Below are positions 1-5,793 of a DNA stretch of 7,273 nucleotides, piece by piece. Both the position numbers and the translations under genes were made by a program. Numbering within the stretch: the stretch's first letter is position 1; each line of letters begins with the position of its first letter. The notes under the pieces are model-generated. The model was not told where the DNA came from, made no database searches, and saw nothing but the letters and a program-made list of their open reading frames with translations. This DNA comes from SZAS-103 sp038216155 (lineage in GTDB: Bacteria > Pseudomonadota > Gammaproteobacteria > Xanthomonadales > Xanthomonadaceae), in the NCBI GenBank assembly GCA_038216155.1, contig JBBQQH010000087.1, positions 1-7,273 on the forward strand. Direction: 5' to 3'.

Positions 1-558
1 TCAACGCGCCTTGCGACGCTCGTGATTCCAGATCACTTCGCCATGCCCGCTGGCGCGGGCCACAACGCGCGCAATCACGAACAGCAGGTCGGACAGCCGA
101 TTGAGATAGCGCACCGCCTGCGGGCGCACGCTTTCGGCGCGAGACAGGCTGACCGTCACGCGTTCGGCGCGCCGCGTAATCGTGCGGGCCAGATGACAAT
201 GCGCCGCCGCCGCGCCGCCGCCGGGCAAGATGAATTCCTTCAGCGGTGGCAGGTCGGCGTTAAAGGCATCAAGCTGGCGTTCCAGCGCGTCAATGTCCGC
301 ATCCTGGATCGCGGCATGCCCGGGAATGCACAGCTCGCCGCCGAGATCGAACAGTTGATGCTGCACCGACACAAGACACGTGCGTACCGCGTCAGGCAAC
401 TCGCTGGCGAGCACCATGCCGATCGCTGAATTGGCCTCGTCAACGGTGCCGTATGCGTCGACACGCAACGAATCCTTGGCCACGCGACTGCCATCGCCCA
501 GGCCGGTGGTTCCATCGTCGCCAGTGCGGGTGTAAATCTTGGAAAGTCGATTGCCCAT
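1..558 (-). CDS. PduO-type corrinoid (cob(I)alamin) adenosyltransferase, complete
   Basis: This cytoplasmic enzyme transfers the 5'-deoxyadenosyl group of ATP to the cobalt of a reduced corrinoid, giving adenosylcobalamin or its precursor. The 185-residue length is normal for the PduO/MMAB family. Visible family motifs are the N-terminal ATP loop TRTGDDGTTGLGDGSR (residues 10-25), YGTVDEANSAIG (36-47), QHQLFDLGGELC (66-77), the FILPGGGAAAAHCHLARTITRRAER segment (109-133, with the ATP/corrinoid-contacting arginines) and the helix RYLNRLSDLLFVIAR (150-164). The start at 558 fits the family's usual N-terminus, although no clear Shine-Dalgarno sequence precedes it; the TGA stop is the first three bases of the window. 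It is co-directional with the DUF6580 gene upstream, but hairpins in the 136-base gap argue that it may have its own transcript. No corrin-ring synthesis genes are in view, so salvage of imported corrinoid is as likely as de novo synthesis. The family call is firm; which gene name (pduO, cobO, btuR) applies is only convention. Confidence 0.96.
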   Translation of the reverse strand: MGNRLSKIYTRTGDDGTTGLGDGSRVAKDSLRVDAYGTVDEANSAIGMVLASELPDAVRTCLVSVQHQLFDLGGELCIPGHAAIQDADIDALERQLDAFNADLPPLKEFILPGGGAAAAHCHLARTITRRAERVTVSLSRAESVRPQAVRYLNRLSDLLFVIARVVARASGHGEVIWNHERRKAR

Positions 559-597
559 GCAGCGAATCAGTCAGTCACCGAAGCAGTTAAAGAAGTT

Positions 598-630
598 CGT
601 CATCCCCGCGCAGGCGGGGACCCATGGACA
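598..630. repeat. Dispersed GTCATCCCCGC-type hairpin repeat
   Basis: The stem TCCCCGC (603-609) pairs perfectly with GCGGGGA (614-620) around a GCAG loop, and is followed by CCCATGGAC. This consensus is a well-known, very abundant extragenic repeat of many Gram-negative genomes. Read on the minus strand it yields the characteristic spurious peptide PWVPACAGMT. It lies upstream of the adenosyltransferase gene and downstream of the DUF6580 gene, the usual intergenic position for such elements. Only one copy is in the window, so repetition in this genome is inferred from prior knowledge of the consensus. Confidence 0.7.
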
Positions 631-652
631 TGAATTCTCGACCAACGGAAAC

Positions 653-694
653 CTGAAATGACCCGTCAGGACCAAAACGAGGCGGTCATTTCGG
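653..694 (-). terminator. Hairpin just after the DUF6580 stop codon, possible terminator
   Basis: GAAATGACC (655-663) and GGTCATTTC (684-692) are perfect inverted repeats of 9 bp. The stem extends by a wobble pair (654/693) and a C-G pair (653/694), with a 20-base loop. The hairpin begins one base after the TAA stop (695-697) of the minus-strand DUF6580 gene. Beyond it on the minus strand there is only a short T run (AGGTTTCC), so it is not a classic intrinsic terminator. It may end the transcript inefficiently or protect its 3' end. Confidence 0.45.
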
Positions 695-1279
695 TTACGC
701 CGTCTGTGCCTGCAACTGCGGCACGCACTGGCGCAGCAGCGCGAAGCCGCCGAAGAGGATCGCGCTGTAGAACAACGTACCGGCAACAGTCCACTGGAAG
801 AACGGCAGGCCGGCGGCATAGCAGGCACTCAGGCCGCTGTAGCAGGCGGGATTCTCGGCCAGGTTGGTCGCGGTCATCCACACTGCGGCGTTGGTCAGCA
901 GGAAAAACAGCACCGAGCCCAGCAGCGAATAACCGACCACCCGTGCGCCATTGACGCGGCCACGCAGGCCGAAGCCGAGCACGGTAGACAACGCGATGCA
1001 GGCATAGATCGAGAGAAAGTGTGCATCGGCGAAATAGTCGAGATAAATGCCGCCGTTGAGCCAGCCCAGCATCATGTCGGACAGCATCATCGCCACCAGC
1101 GGCACCAGCAATGCCACGCCGCGTCGCGCGAAGTAGGCGCCGCCGAACAGCGCGACCGCTTCGATCGGCGAGAAATTCGGCGGATGCGGCAGCACCCGCG
1201 ACAGCGCTGCGAGCAGGATCATCACGGTCAGCACGATCGGGCCGAGCGCGAGCGGGGACGGGTTGGCGGTCTGGGTCAT
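695..1279 (-). CDS. DUF6580-type small polytopic membrane protein (putative transporter)
   Basis: This is a 194-residue inner-membrane protein of unproven function. About five to six hydrophobic segments are visible, roughly residues 11-28, 38-50, 55-72, 87-105, 114-134 and 163-182. The pattern SRVLPHPPNFSPIEAVALFG (27-46), AMMLSDMMLG (63-72), TNAAVWM (129-135) and a CYAAGLPFFQWTVAGTLFY-like stretch (153-171) resembles the family annotated as DUF6580 putative transport proteins, which have the size and topology of ECF-type substrate-binding S components. The start at 1279 (MTQTANPSP) is chosen because the reading frame further upstream, open to 1834, crosses the divergent region and lies antisense to ubiH. 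The neighbouring cobalamin adenosyltransferase, in the same direction, raises the possibility of a corrinoid-related role. That is inference, since no B12 riboswitch was found and hairpins separate the genes. Cysteines 146 and 153 in the loop before the last helix are notable if metal or cobalt ligation is considered. Confidence 0.85.
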   Translation of the reverse strand: MTQTANPSPLALGPIVLTVMILLAALSRVLPHPPNFSPIEAVALFGGAYFARRGVALLVPLVAMMLSDMMLGWLNGGIYLDYFADAHFLSIYACIALSTVLGFGLRGRVNGARVVGYSLLGSVLFFLLTNAAVWMTATNLAENPACYSGLSACYAAGLPFFQWTVAGTLFYSAILFGGFALLRQCVPQLQAQTA

Positions 1280-1336
1280 GGTTGCGTGGAGTGCCTGTGC
1301 AAAAAAATCAAGAGAAGGGCTACGTCGATGCTGCGT

Positions 1337-1362
1337 CGCGCCGGCGCGGATGGCGTACGCCA
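1337..1362. promoter_or_regulatory. Two adjacent perfect 12-bp palindromes in the divergent intergenic region
   Basis: CGCGCCGGCGCG (1337-1348) and TGGCGTACGCCA (1351-1362) are both perfect palindromes without a spacer, separated by two bases. Zero-loop palindromes suggest binding sites for dimeric regulators rather than RNA hairpins. They lie between the divergent DUF6580 and ubiH starts, about 35-60 bases inside the putative leader of the minus-strand gene. Palindromes of C and G arise more easily in GC-rich DNA, so the second, mixed-base one is the more persuasive. Confidence 0.3.
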
Positions 1363-1397
1363 GAACACGTCGATACGGGGAAAGCAGGCAGGCGGTT

Positions 1398-1426
1398 AGC
1401 ATAGCGCATCCGTTTTCATCGGCGAA
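1398..1426 (-). promoter_or_regulatory. Candidate sigma-70-like promoter for the DUF6580 gene
   Basis: On the minus strand TTCGCC (1426-1421) is followed after exactly 17 bases by TATGCT (1403-1398). The -10 element matches TATAAT at four of six positions and the -35 element matches TTGACA at three. Transcription would start near 1391 and give a leader of about 110 bases that includes the two palindromes. The call rests on spacing and weak matches only. Confidence 0.25.
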
Positions 1427-1429
1427 CGC

Positions 1430-2704
1430 ATGCACGACCCAACCAGCGCGGCACCCATGACGACCTGCGATGTCCTGATCGTGGGCGGCGGTCTGGTCGG
1501 CGCCAGCCTCGCCTGCGCGCTGGAAGGCAGCGGCTTGCGCACAGTGCTGGTCGAGGCCGAGCCGCCGCGCGCAGGCGCAGCGCCGGATCGCGACGGTCGC
1601 AACCTGGCGCTGGCGGCCGCCAGTGTGAATGCTCTGGACGCGCTCGGCGTGAGCCGGTTGCTGGCGACGCGGCCGACCCCGATTCGCCGTATCCATGTCA
1701 GTCGTCGCGGCGAATTTGGATCGGTGCGACTGGAGGCGACCGATTACGGGCGCGCGCAGTTTGGTGGCATCGTCGCCGCGCACGAGCTGGGCAACGCACT
1801 GGAAGCGCGACTGGCCGAATTGACTGGCTTGCAACGGCTATCGCGCACGCGGCTGGTCGCCGTGCACGATGCTGTGGGCGAACTGCGCCAGGTCGAGGTC
1901 GAAACCAATGACGAGCGTCGCCTGATTGCCACGCGTCTGCTGGTCGGCGCCGATGGCACCGGATCCAGCGTGCGATCGCTGCTGGGCATCGATTACGATC
2001 GCCACGACTACGCGCAAACCTTGTTTGTCTCGCGTGTGCAGGCCGCACGCGCAGCCAACGGCACCGCGTGGGAGCGCTTCACCGATAGCGGGCCGGTGGC
2101 GTTGCTGCCGCAATCGAGCGGTGACTATGGCTGCATCTGCACGTTGCCGACGATCCAGGCCGATGCAGTGTCCGCATTGGACGACGCCGCGTATCTGGCG
2201 TTGTTGCAAGAGCGCTTCGGCTGGCGCGTGGGACGCTTCACTGCTGTCGGCCGCCGCGTCGCCTATCCACTGCAAATGCTTGCCGCGCGTGTCCTGGTCG
2301 CACGGCGTGCAGTGTTGCTCGGTAACGCCGCGCAGACGCTGCATCCGCTGGGCGCGCAAGGATTCAATCTGGGCCTGCGCGATGCGCTGACGCTGGCCGA
2401 GTTGGTCACGCAGGCACACGCGGCACACACCGACATCGGCGCCGATGACCAGCTGCAAAGCTACAGCGCGCGACGCCAGCCAGATCGCGATGCGACGATC
2501 GGATTCAGTGACGGCCTGGCGCGGATCACCGCCAATCCGTCATTGCCGTTGTCGTGGCTACGCTCGCTGGCCTTTGCCGCGATCGATGCGACTCCTTCGC
2601 TGCGCGCGCGCATCGTTGGTGCGGCGATGGGTTTCCATATTGACGGACCGCTGCTGGCGCGCGATCCGCTGCTGCGTCCTGCATCCGGCGAGGCGACGCG
2701 ATGA
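1430..2704 (+). CDS. ubiH: 2-octaprenyl-6-methoxyphenol hydroxylase family FAD monooxygenase UbiH
   Basis: This class A flavin monooxygenase hydroxylates the aromatic ring of a ubiquinone intermediate, using FAD, NAD(P)H and O2, as part of the soluble or membrane-associated Ubi complex. The 424-residue protein shows the FAD-binding GGGLVG loop (19-24), DGRNLALAAAS (55-65), the DG motif GADGTGSSVR (173-182) and the second FAD motif GNAAQTLHPLGAQGFNLGLRD (298-318). Asparagine in place of the usual GD aspartate, followed by AAQTLHP, is the signature of UbiH rather than UbiI or UbiF. RRQPDRDATIGFSDGL (348-363) also resembles E. coli UbiH. ATG 1457 (MTTCDVLIVGG) is an equally possible start; neither has a strong ribosome-binding site, and the first nine residues carry no recognisable motif. 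The stop overlaps the next gene's start as ATGA, implying translational coupling. HPLGAQG instead of HPIAGQG is a small variation. Confidence 0.95.
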   Translation: MHDPTSAAPMTTCDVLIVGGGLVGASLACALEGSGLRTVLVEAEPPRAGAAPDRDGRNLALAAASVNALDALGVSRLLATRPTPIRRIHVSRRGEFGSVRLEATDYGRAQFGGIVAAHELGNALEARLAELTGLQRLSRTRLVAVHDAVGELRQVEVETNDERRLIATRLLVGADGTGSSVRSLLGIDYDRHDYAQTLFVSRVQAARAANGTAWERFTDSGPVALLPQSSGDYGCICTLPTIQADAVSALDDAAYLALLQERFGWRVGRFTAVGRRVAYPLQMLAARVLVARRAVLLGNAAQTLHPLGAQGFNLGLRDALTLAELVTQAHAAHTDIGADDQLQSYSARRQPDRDATIGFSDGLARITANPSLPLSWLRSLAFAAIDATPSLRARIVGAAMGFHIDGPLLARDPLLRPASGEATR

Positions 2705-3963
2705 GTCGCGAGATCTTCGACGTGGCGGTGGTGGGCGCTGGCGTGGTCGGCAGCAGTGCGGCCTTGCTGTTCGCGCGCGCCGGCTTGCGGGTCGCGCTGG
2801 TTGAGGCGCAGGCGCCCGTCGCTTGGCGCGCGGATGCGCCCGATCTGCGTGTGTATGCGTTTGCGCCCGGCAGCGCCGATTTGCTGGATTCGCTTGGCGT
2901 GTGGTCGGCCGTCGCTGCCGCGCGCGTGCAACCGTATCGCACCATGCGGGTGTGGGATGCGGCAGGCGGCGGCGAAGTGCGATTCGATGCGCAGCGACTG
3001 GGCCGCAGCGAACTGGGCTGGATCGTCGAACACGGTTTGCTGGTCGATCGACTGTGGACTGCGTTGCAGCATGCCGGCGTCCACTTGCTCTATCCACATC
3101 GCGTTACTGGCTTGCAGCAGGACGACGGCGATGAAGTGCGGCTCGCGCTGGACGATGGCGGCAGCGTGCGTGCGCGGCTGGTGATCGCGGCCGATGGTCC
3201 GGAGTCGGCCGTGCGCAGCCTTTGCGGGATCGATGCACCGGCGCACGACTATGTCCAGCGCGGCTTGGTTGCGTACGTCGAGACCGAACGGCCGCACCAA
3301 GACACCGCTTGGCAACGCTTCCTGCCGGGCGGCCCATTGGCGTTGTTGCCGTGCACGACAACACCCGGCAGCGACGCAGCACCCGGCCACACCAGTTCGA
3401 TCGTGTGGACGCTGCCCAATGGCGAAGCCACGCGTCTGCTTGATCTGGACGATGCCGCGTTCTGCGCGGAACTCACCCGCGCATTCGACGCACGGCTGGG
3501 CCCGGTCGTCGGTGTCGGGCATCGCGCGGCGTTTCCCCTGCGGCGGCAGTTGGCAAATCAATATGTGCAAGGTCGCGTGTTGTTGGCGGGCGATGCCGCG
3601 CACGTGGTGCATCCGCTGGCAGGGCAGGGCGTGAATCTTGGTTTGCGTGATGTGGTTGCGCTGCGTGAATTGCTGTTGCCGTCCGATCGCCAGGCGCACC
3701 CTGTCGACTCTGCGCATGTCGAACCTGCACGCGGCTGGCGCGAACGTGCACAGCGCCCCGCGTTCGCGCCGACAGCGCAGACGCTGGCTCGTTACGCCCG
3801 AGAACGCAAGAGTGAAAATGCCGTCGCCGCACACGCGTTGGATGGCATCAATCGGCTGTTTTCCAATCAGGATGTGTTGCCGACACTGCTGCGCGGATCG
3901 TTGCTGGGGCTGGCCGGTCGGCTGACGCCGCTGATCGACGCCTTCGCCCGCAGCGCATCCTGA
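2701..3963 (+). CDS. UbiI/UbiF-type ubiquinone-biosynthesis FAD hydroxylase
   Basis: This is a second class A flavin hydroxylase of the UbiH/UbiF/UbiI/Coq6 family, 420 residues, probably acting on a different ring carbon from UbiH. Visible motifs are the FAD loop GAGVVG (12-17), the DG motif AADGPESAVR (163-172) and GDAAHVVHPLAGQGVNLGLRD (297-317), with the normal GD aspartate. LLDSLGVWSAV and YRTMRVWDA (61-87) resemble E. coli UbiI. Motifs alone do not settle whether it hydroxylates C5 (UbiI), C6 (UbiF) or more than one position. Its ATG overlaps the ubiH TGA by four bases, and GAGG (2690-2693) provides a well-placed ribosome-binding site, so the two are co-translated. Compared with the E. 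coli homologues it carries extra residues at about 218-232, rich in Thr, Pro and Gly, and at about 328-358, just before the conserved LARYARERK helix. The C-terminus lacks the usual final A-x-GL tail. Confidence 0.92.
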   Translation: MSREIFDVAVVGAGVVGSSAALLFARAGLRVALVEAQAPVAWRADAPDLRVYAFAPGSADLLDSLGVWSAVAAARVQPYRTMRVWDAAGGGEVRFDAQRLGRSELGWIVEHGLLVDRLWTALQHAGVHLLYPHRVTGLQQDDGDEVRLALDDGGSVRARLVIAADGPESAVRSLCGIDAPAHDYVQRGLVAYVETERPHQDTAWQRFLPGGPLALLPCTTTPGSDAAPGHTSSIVWTLPNGEATRLLDLDDAAFCAELTRAFDARLGPVVGVGHRAAFPLRRQLANQYVQGRVLLAGDAAHVVHPLAGQGVNLGLRDVVALRELLLPSDRQAHPVDSAHVEPARGWRERAQRPAFAPTAQTLARYARERKSENAVAAHALDGINRLFSNQDVLPTLLRGSLLGLAGRLTPLIDAFARSAS

Positions 3964-3985
3964 CCGAGCACCGGAACGATGACCT

Positions 3986-4026
3986 AGCGCAGCAGTAGCG
4001 TGCGCCATGCGCTCGATTGTCTTTTT
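3986..4026 (+). terminator. Weak terminator-like structure downstream of the ubi pair
   Basis: AGCGCA (3986-3991) can pair with TGCGCT (4008-4013), or GCGCA (3987-3991) with TGCGC (4001-4005). The T-rich stretch TTGTCTTTTTG (4018-4026 and beyond) lies 5-13 bases further on. The stems are short and the T run is not adjacent, so termination here is doubtful, but it is the only candidate between the ubi pair and the next gene. Confidence 0.2.
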
Positions 4027-4059
4027 GCTTCCCAAACTCGCGGGGCGGTGCGACAAAAA

Positions 4060-4084
4060 GCGCAAACTGCGCCTTCGCTACACT
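4060..4084 (+). promoter_or_regulatory. Candidate -10 element and inverted repeat before the SDR-like gene
   Basis: TACACT (4079-4084) matches the -10 consensus at four of six positions and sits 25 bases before the chosen start codon. No good -35 lies at 16-18 bases. Directly upstream is a perfect small inverted repeat, GCGCA-AAC-TGCGC (4060-4072), which would fall in the promoter spacer and could serve as an operator. The same TACACT hexamer also occurs upstream of the histidine kinase gene. Confidence 0.2.
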
Positions 4085-4108
4085 GCGCGTCTGCATTCAG
4101 GAAGCGCC

Positions 4109-5710
4109 ATGACTTCGCAACCCCACATCGCTCCCGACTCAATCGGGTTACAGGTCCATGCATCCGAGTCTGCTGCCAACCTGGGCGCAGACGAAGTGAG
4201 TACGGCGATTGCACTACTGGAAGCCTTCGCAACAGACCGAGCATTGTTCGAGCGTTTGCCGGAGGCCGATCGCCAGCGGCTGCATGAGGCAGTTGGCAAG
4301 TTCTACCACCCCGACCCCGTGTTGCGTCGACGCAAGCGCAAGCAGGCTTTGCGCGAACGCAATGCCGCGACTGTGGCGAGCGAGGAAGCGGTGTTGCACG
4401 CAACCGGCATTCGCGAACTGCGTCGGCGCCCGGTGTTTACCACGCCGAATATTTTTCCGCCTGAAAATTTCGTGCAGCACGATGTTGAACAAAGCCCGCC
4501 CGAATTTCGCGAAGCGATCGAGCCGCAGCATTGCTATGTATGCAAGCAGAAATACGTACGCATCCATCACTTTTACGATCAGCTGTGTCCGAGTTGCGCG
4601 GACTTCAATTTCGCCAAGCGCACCGAGACGGCGGACTTGCGCGGGCGAGTCGCTCTGCTGACAGGTGGTCGCGTCAAGATCGGGTATCAGGCGGGGTTGA
4701 AGTTGCTGCGCGCGGGCGCGAGTTTGATCGTGACCACGCGCTTCCCGCGCGATTCGGCGGCGCGGTACGCGGAGGAACCTGACTTCGGCGAATGGGCCGA
4801 TCGGCTGGAGATTTTTGGCCTCGACCTGCGGCACACGCCGAGCGTCGAAGCGTTCTGTCATGAACTAATCGCCACCCGCGACCGCCTCGACTTCATCATC
4901 AACAACGCCTGCCAGACGGTGCGCCGTCCCCCCGAGTTCTACGCGCACATGATGGAAGCCGAGACGGCCGCCGCGCACGACGTGCCCGAGCACCTGCGCA
5001 AATTGCTCGGCGGTTTTGATGGCTTGCGGCGTTACGCGATGTTGCCCGAGGCGGGCGAGATGTCACTGACGGCAAGCGCGCGCGGCGCTGACGCCATCGC
5101 CGGTATCGCACGCGCTGCAGAATTGTCGCAGGTGCCGCTGCTCGCCGAGGAATTCGAAGTACGGCAACACCTGTTTCCGCAAGGACGACTCGACCAGGAC
5201 CTGCAGCAGATCGATTTACGCGAGCGCAATTCGTGGCGATTGCTGATGGCCGAGGTGCCGTCTGTGGAGTTGCTGGAAGTGCAACTCGTTAACGCGATCG
5301 CGCCGTTCATCATCAACGCGCGCCTCAAGACACTGATGCTGCGCACGCCAGAGCGCGACAAGCACATCGTCAATGTCTCTGCGGTCGAGGGCCAGTTCTA
5401 CCGCAAGTTCAAGACCACCCGCCATCCGCACACGAATATGGCGAAGGCCGCGTTGAACATGATGACGCGCACTTCGGCCACCGATTACCACGGCGACGGC
5501 ATCCACATGAATGCGGTCGACACCGGCTGGGTGACTGATGAAGATCCGGCCGCACTCGCCGCACGCAAGGTGATTGAGGAACGCTTCCATCCGCCGCTGG
5601 ACATCATCGACGGCGCAGCGCGCATCGTCGATCCGATCATCGACGGCATCAACACTGGCGAGCACGTCTGGGGCAAATTCCTGAAGGACTACAAGCCAAC
5701 GGATTGGTAG
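4109..5710 (+). CDS. Atypical SDR-like oxidoreductase with N-terminal Cys4 motif
   Basis: This is a 533-residue protein, about twice a classical SDR. The start at 4109 is preferred over ATG 4007 because AGGAAG (4099-4104) stands four bases before it, while the extra 34 residues from 4007 look like basic translated leader. Residues 1-175 are a charged N-terminal region with a four-cysteine, probably zinc-binding motif (C142, C145, C160, C163) flanked by H141, H153 and H154. A Rossmann domain follows: TGGRVKIG (185-192) for the dinucleotide, a beta strand LIVTTRF (206-212), LDL (238-240), and IINNACQTVRRP (263-274) replacing the usual NNAG. About 120 residues separate this from QLVNAIAPF (392-400), where classical SDRs have about 20. 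VNVSAVEG supplies S424 and K446 fits the catalytic lysine, but the YxxxK tyrosine position is T442. I know of similar NNACQT proteins in bacteria and eukaryotes annotated only as SDRs; substrate and activity are unknown to me. Confidence 0.88.
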   Translation: MTSQPHIAPDSIGLQVHASESAANLGADEVSTAIALLEAFATDRALFERLPEADRQRLHEAVGKFYHPDPVLRRRKRKQALRERNAATVASEEAVLHATGIRELRRRPVFTTPNIFPPENFVQHDVEQSPPEFREAIEPQHCYVCKQKYVRIHHFYDQLCPSCADFNFAKRTETADLRGRVALLTGGRVKIGYQAGLKLLRAGASLIVTTRFPRDSAARYAEEPDFGEWADRLEIFGLDLRHTPSVEAFCHELIATRDRLDFIINNACQTVRRPPEFYAHMMEAETAAAHDVPEHLRKLLGGFDGLRRYAMLPEAGEMSLTASARGADAIAGIARAAELSQVPLLAEEFEVRQHLFPQGRLDQDLQQIDLRERNSWRLLMAEVPSVELLEVQLVNAIAPFIINARLKTLMLRTPERDKHIVNVSAVEGQFYRKFKTTRHPHTNMAKAALNMMTRTSATDYHGDGIHMNAVDTGWVTDEDPAALAARKVIEERFHPPLDIIDGAARIVDPIIDGINTGEHVWGKFLKDYKPTDW

Positions 5711-5742
5711 CTGGTTTTCAGGCGGGCGGTGCAAGGTCACTT

Positions 5743-5768
5743 ACGAGGCGCGTGGACATGCGCCTCGT
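5743..5768. terminator. Strong hairpin between convergent genes, candidate bidirectional terminator
   Basis: ACGAGGCGC (5743-5751) and GCGCCTCGT (5760-5768) form a perfect GC-rich 9-bp stem around an 8-base loop. The hairpin lies in the 83-base gap between the plus-strand SDR-like gene (stop at 5710) and the minus-strand kinase gene (stop at 5794-5796), where a shared terminator is expected. Neither strand has a T run after the stem, so it may work as a transcript-end stabiliser or with Rho rather than as a textbook intrinsic terminator. Confidence 0.55.
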
Positions 5769-5793
5769 GTCGACAGAGGCAACAACTCAACCC

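Noticed and set aside
571..828. Small minus-strand frame with the peptide PWVPACAGMT near its C-terminus.
   Set aside because: That peptide is the known artefact of translating the dispersed hairpin repeat, and the rest overlaps the DUF6580 gene out of frame.
1280..1429. Possible cobalamin riboswitch in front of the DUF6580 gene.
   Set aside because: I found no B12-box-like GCCACTG sequence and the leader of about 110 bases is too short for the usual aptamer.
298..1429. Minus-strand T7 run at 1301-1307 as an attenuator for the DUF6580 gene.
   Set aside because: No stable stem lies directly upstream of the T run on the minus strand; the palindromes further up have no loop and are too far away.
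695..1834. Long minus-strand reading frame extending the DUF6580 protein by 185 residues at the N-terminus.
   Set aside because: The extension crosses the divergent promoter region and runs antisense to ubiH; its residues look like translated non-coding GC-rich sequence, and the membrane protein starts naturally at 1279.
2321..2386. Loss of the GD aspartate in UbiH (GNAAQ instead of GDAA) as a sign of inactivation.
   Set aside because: Asparagine at this place is typical of UbiH, including the E. coli enzyme, so it identifies the subfamily rather than a defect.
2461..4065. A 534-residue minus-strand open frame antisense to both ubi genes.
   Set aside because: It mirrors the codon structure of two convincing FAD hydroxylase genes, is rich in Arg, Gln and His, and has no recognisable domain; it is a GC-bias shadow.
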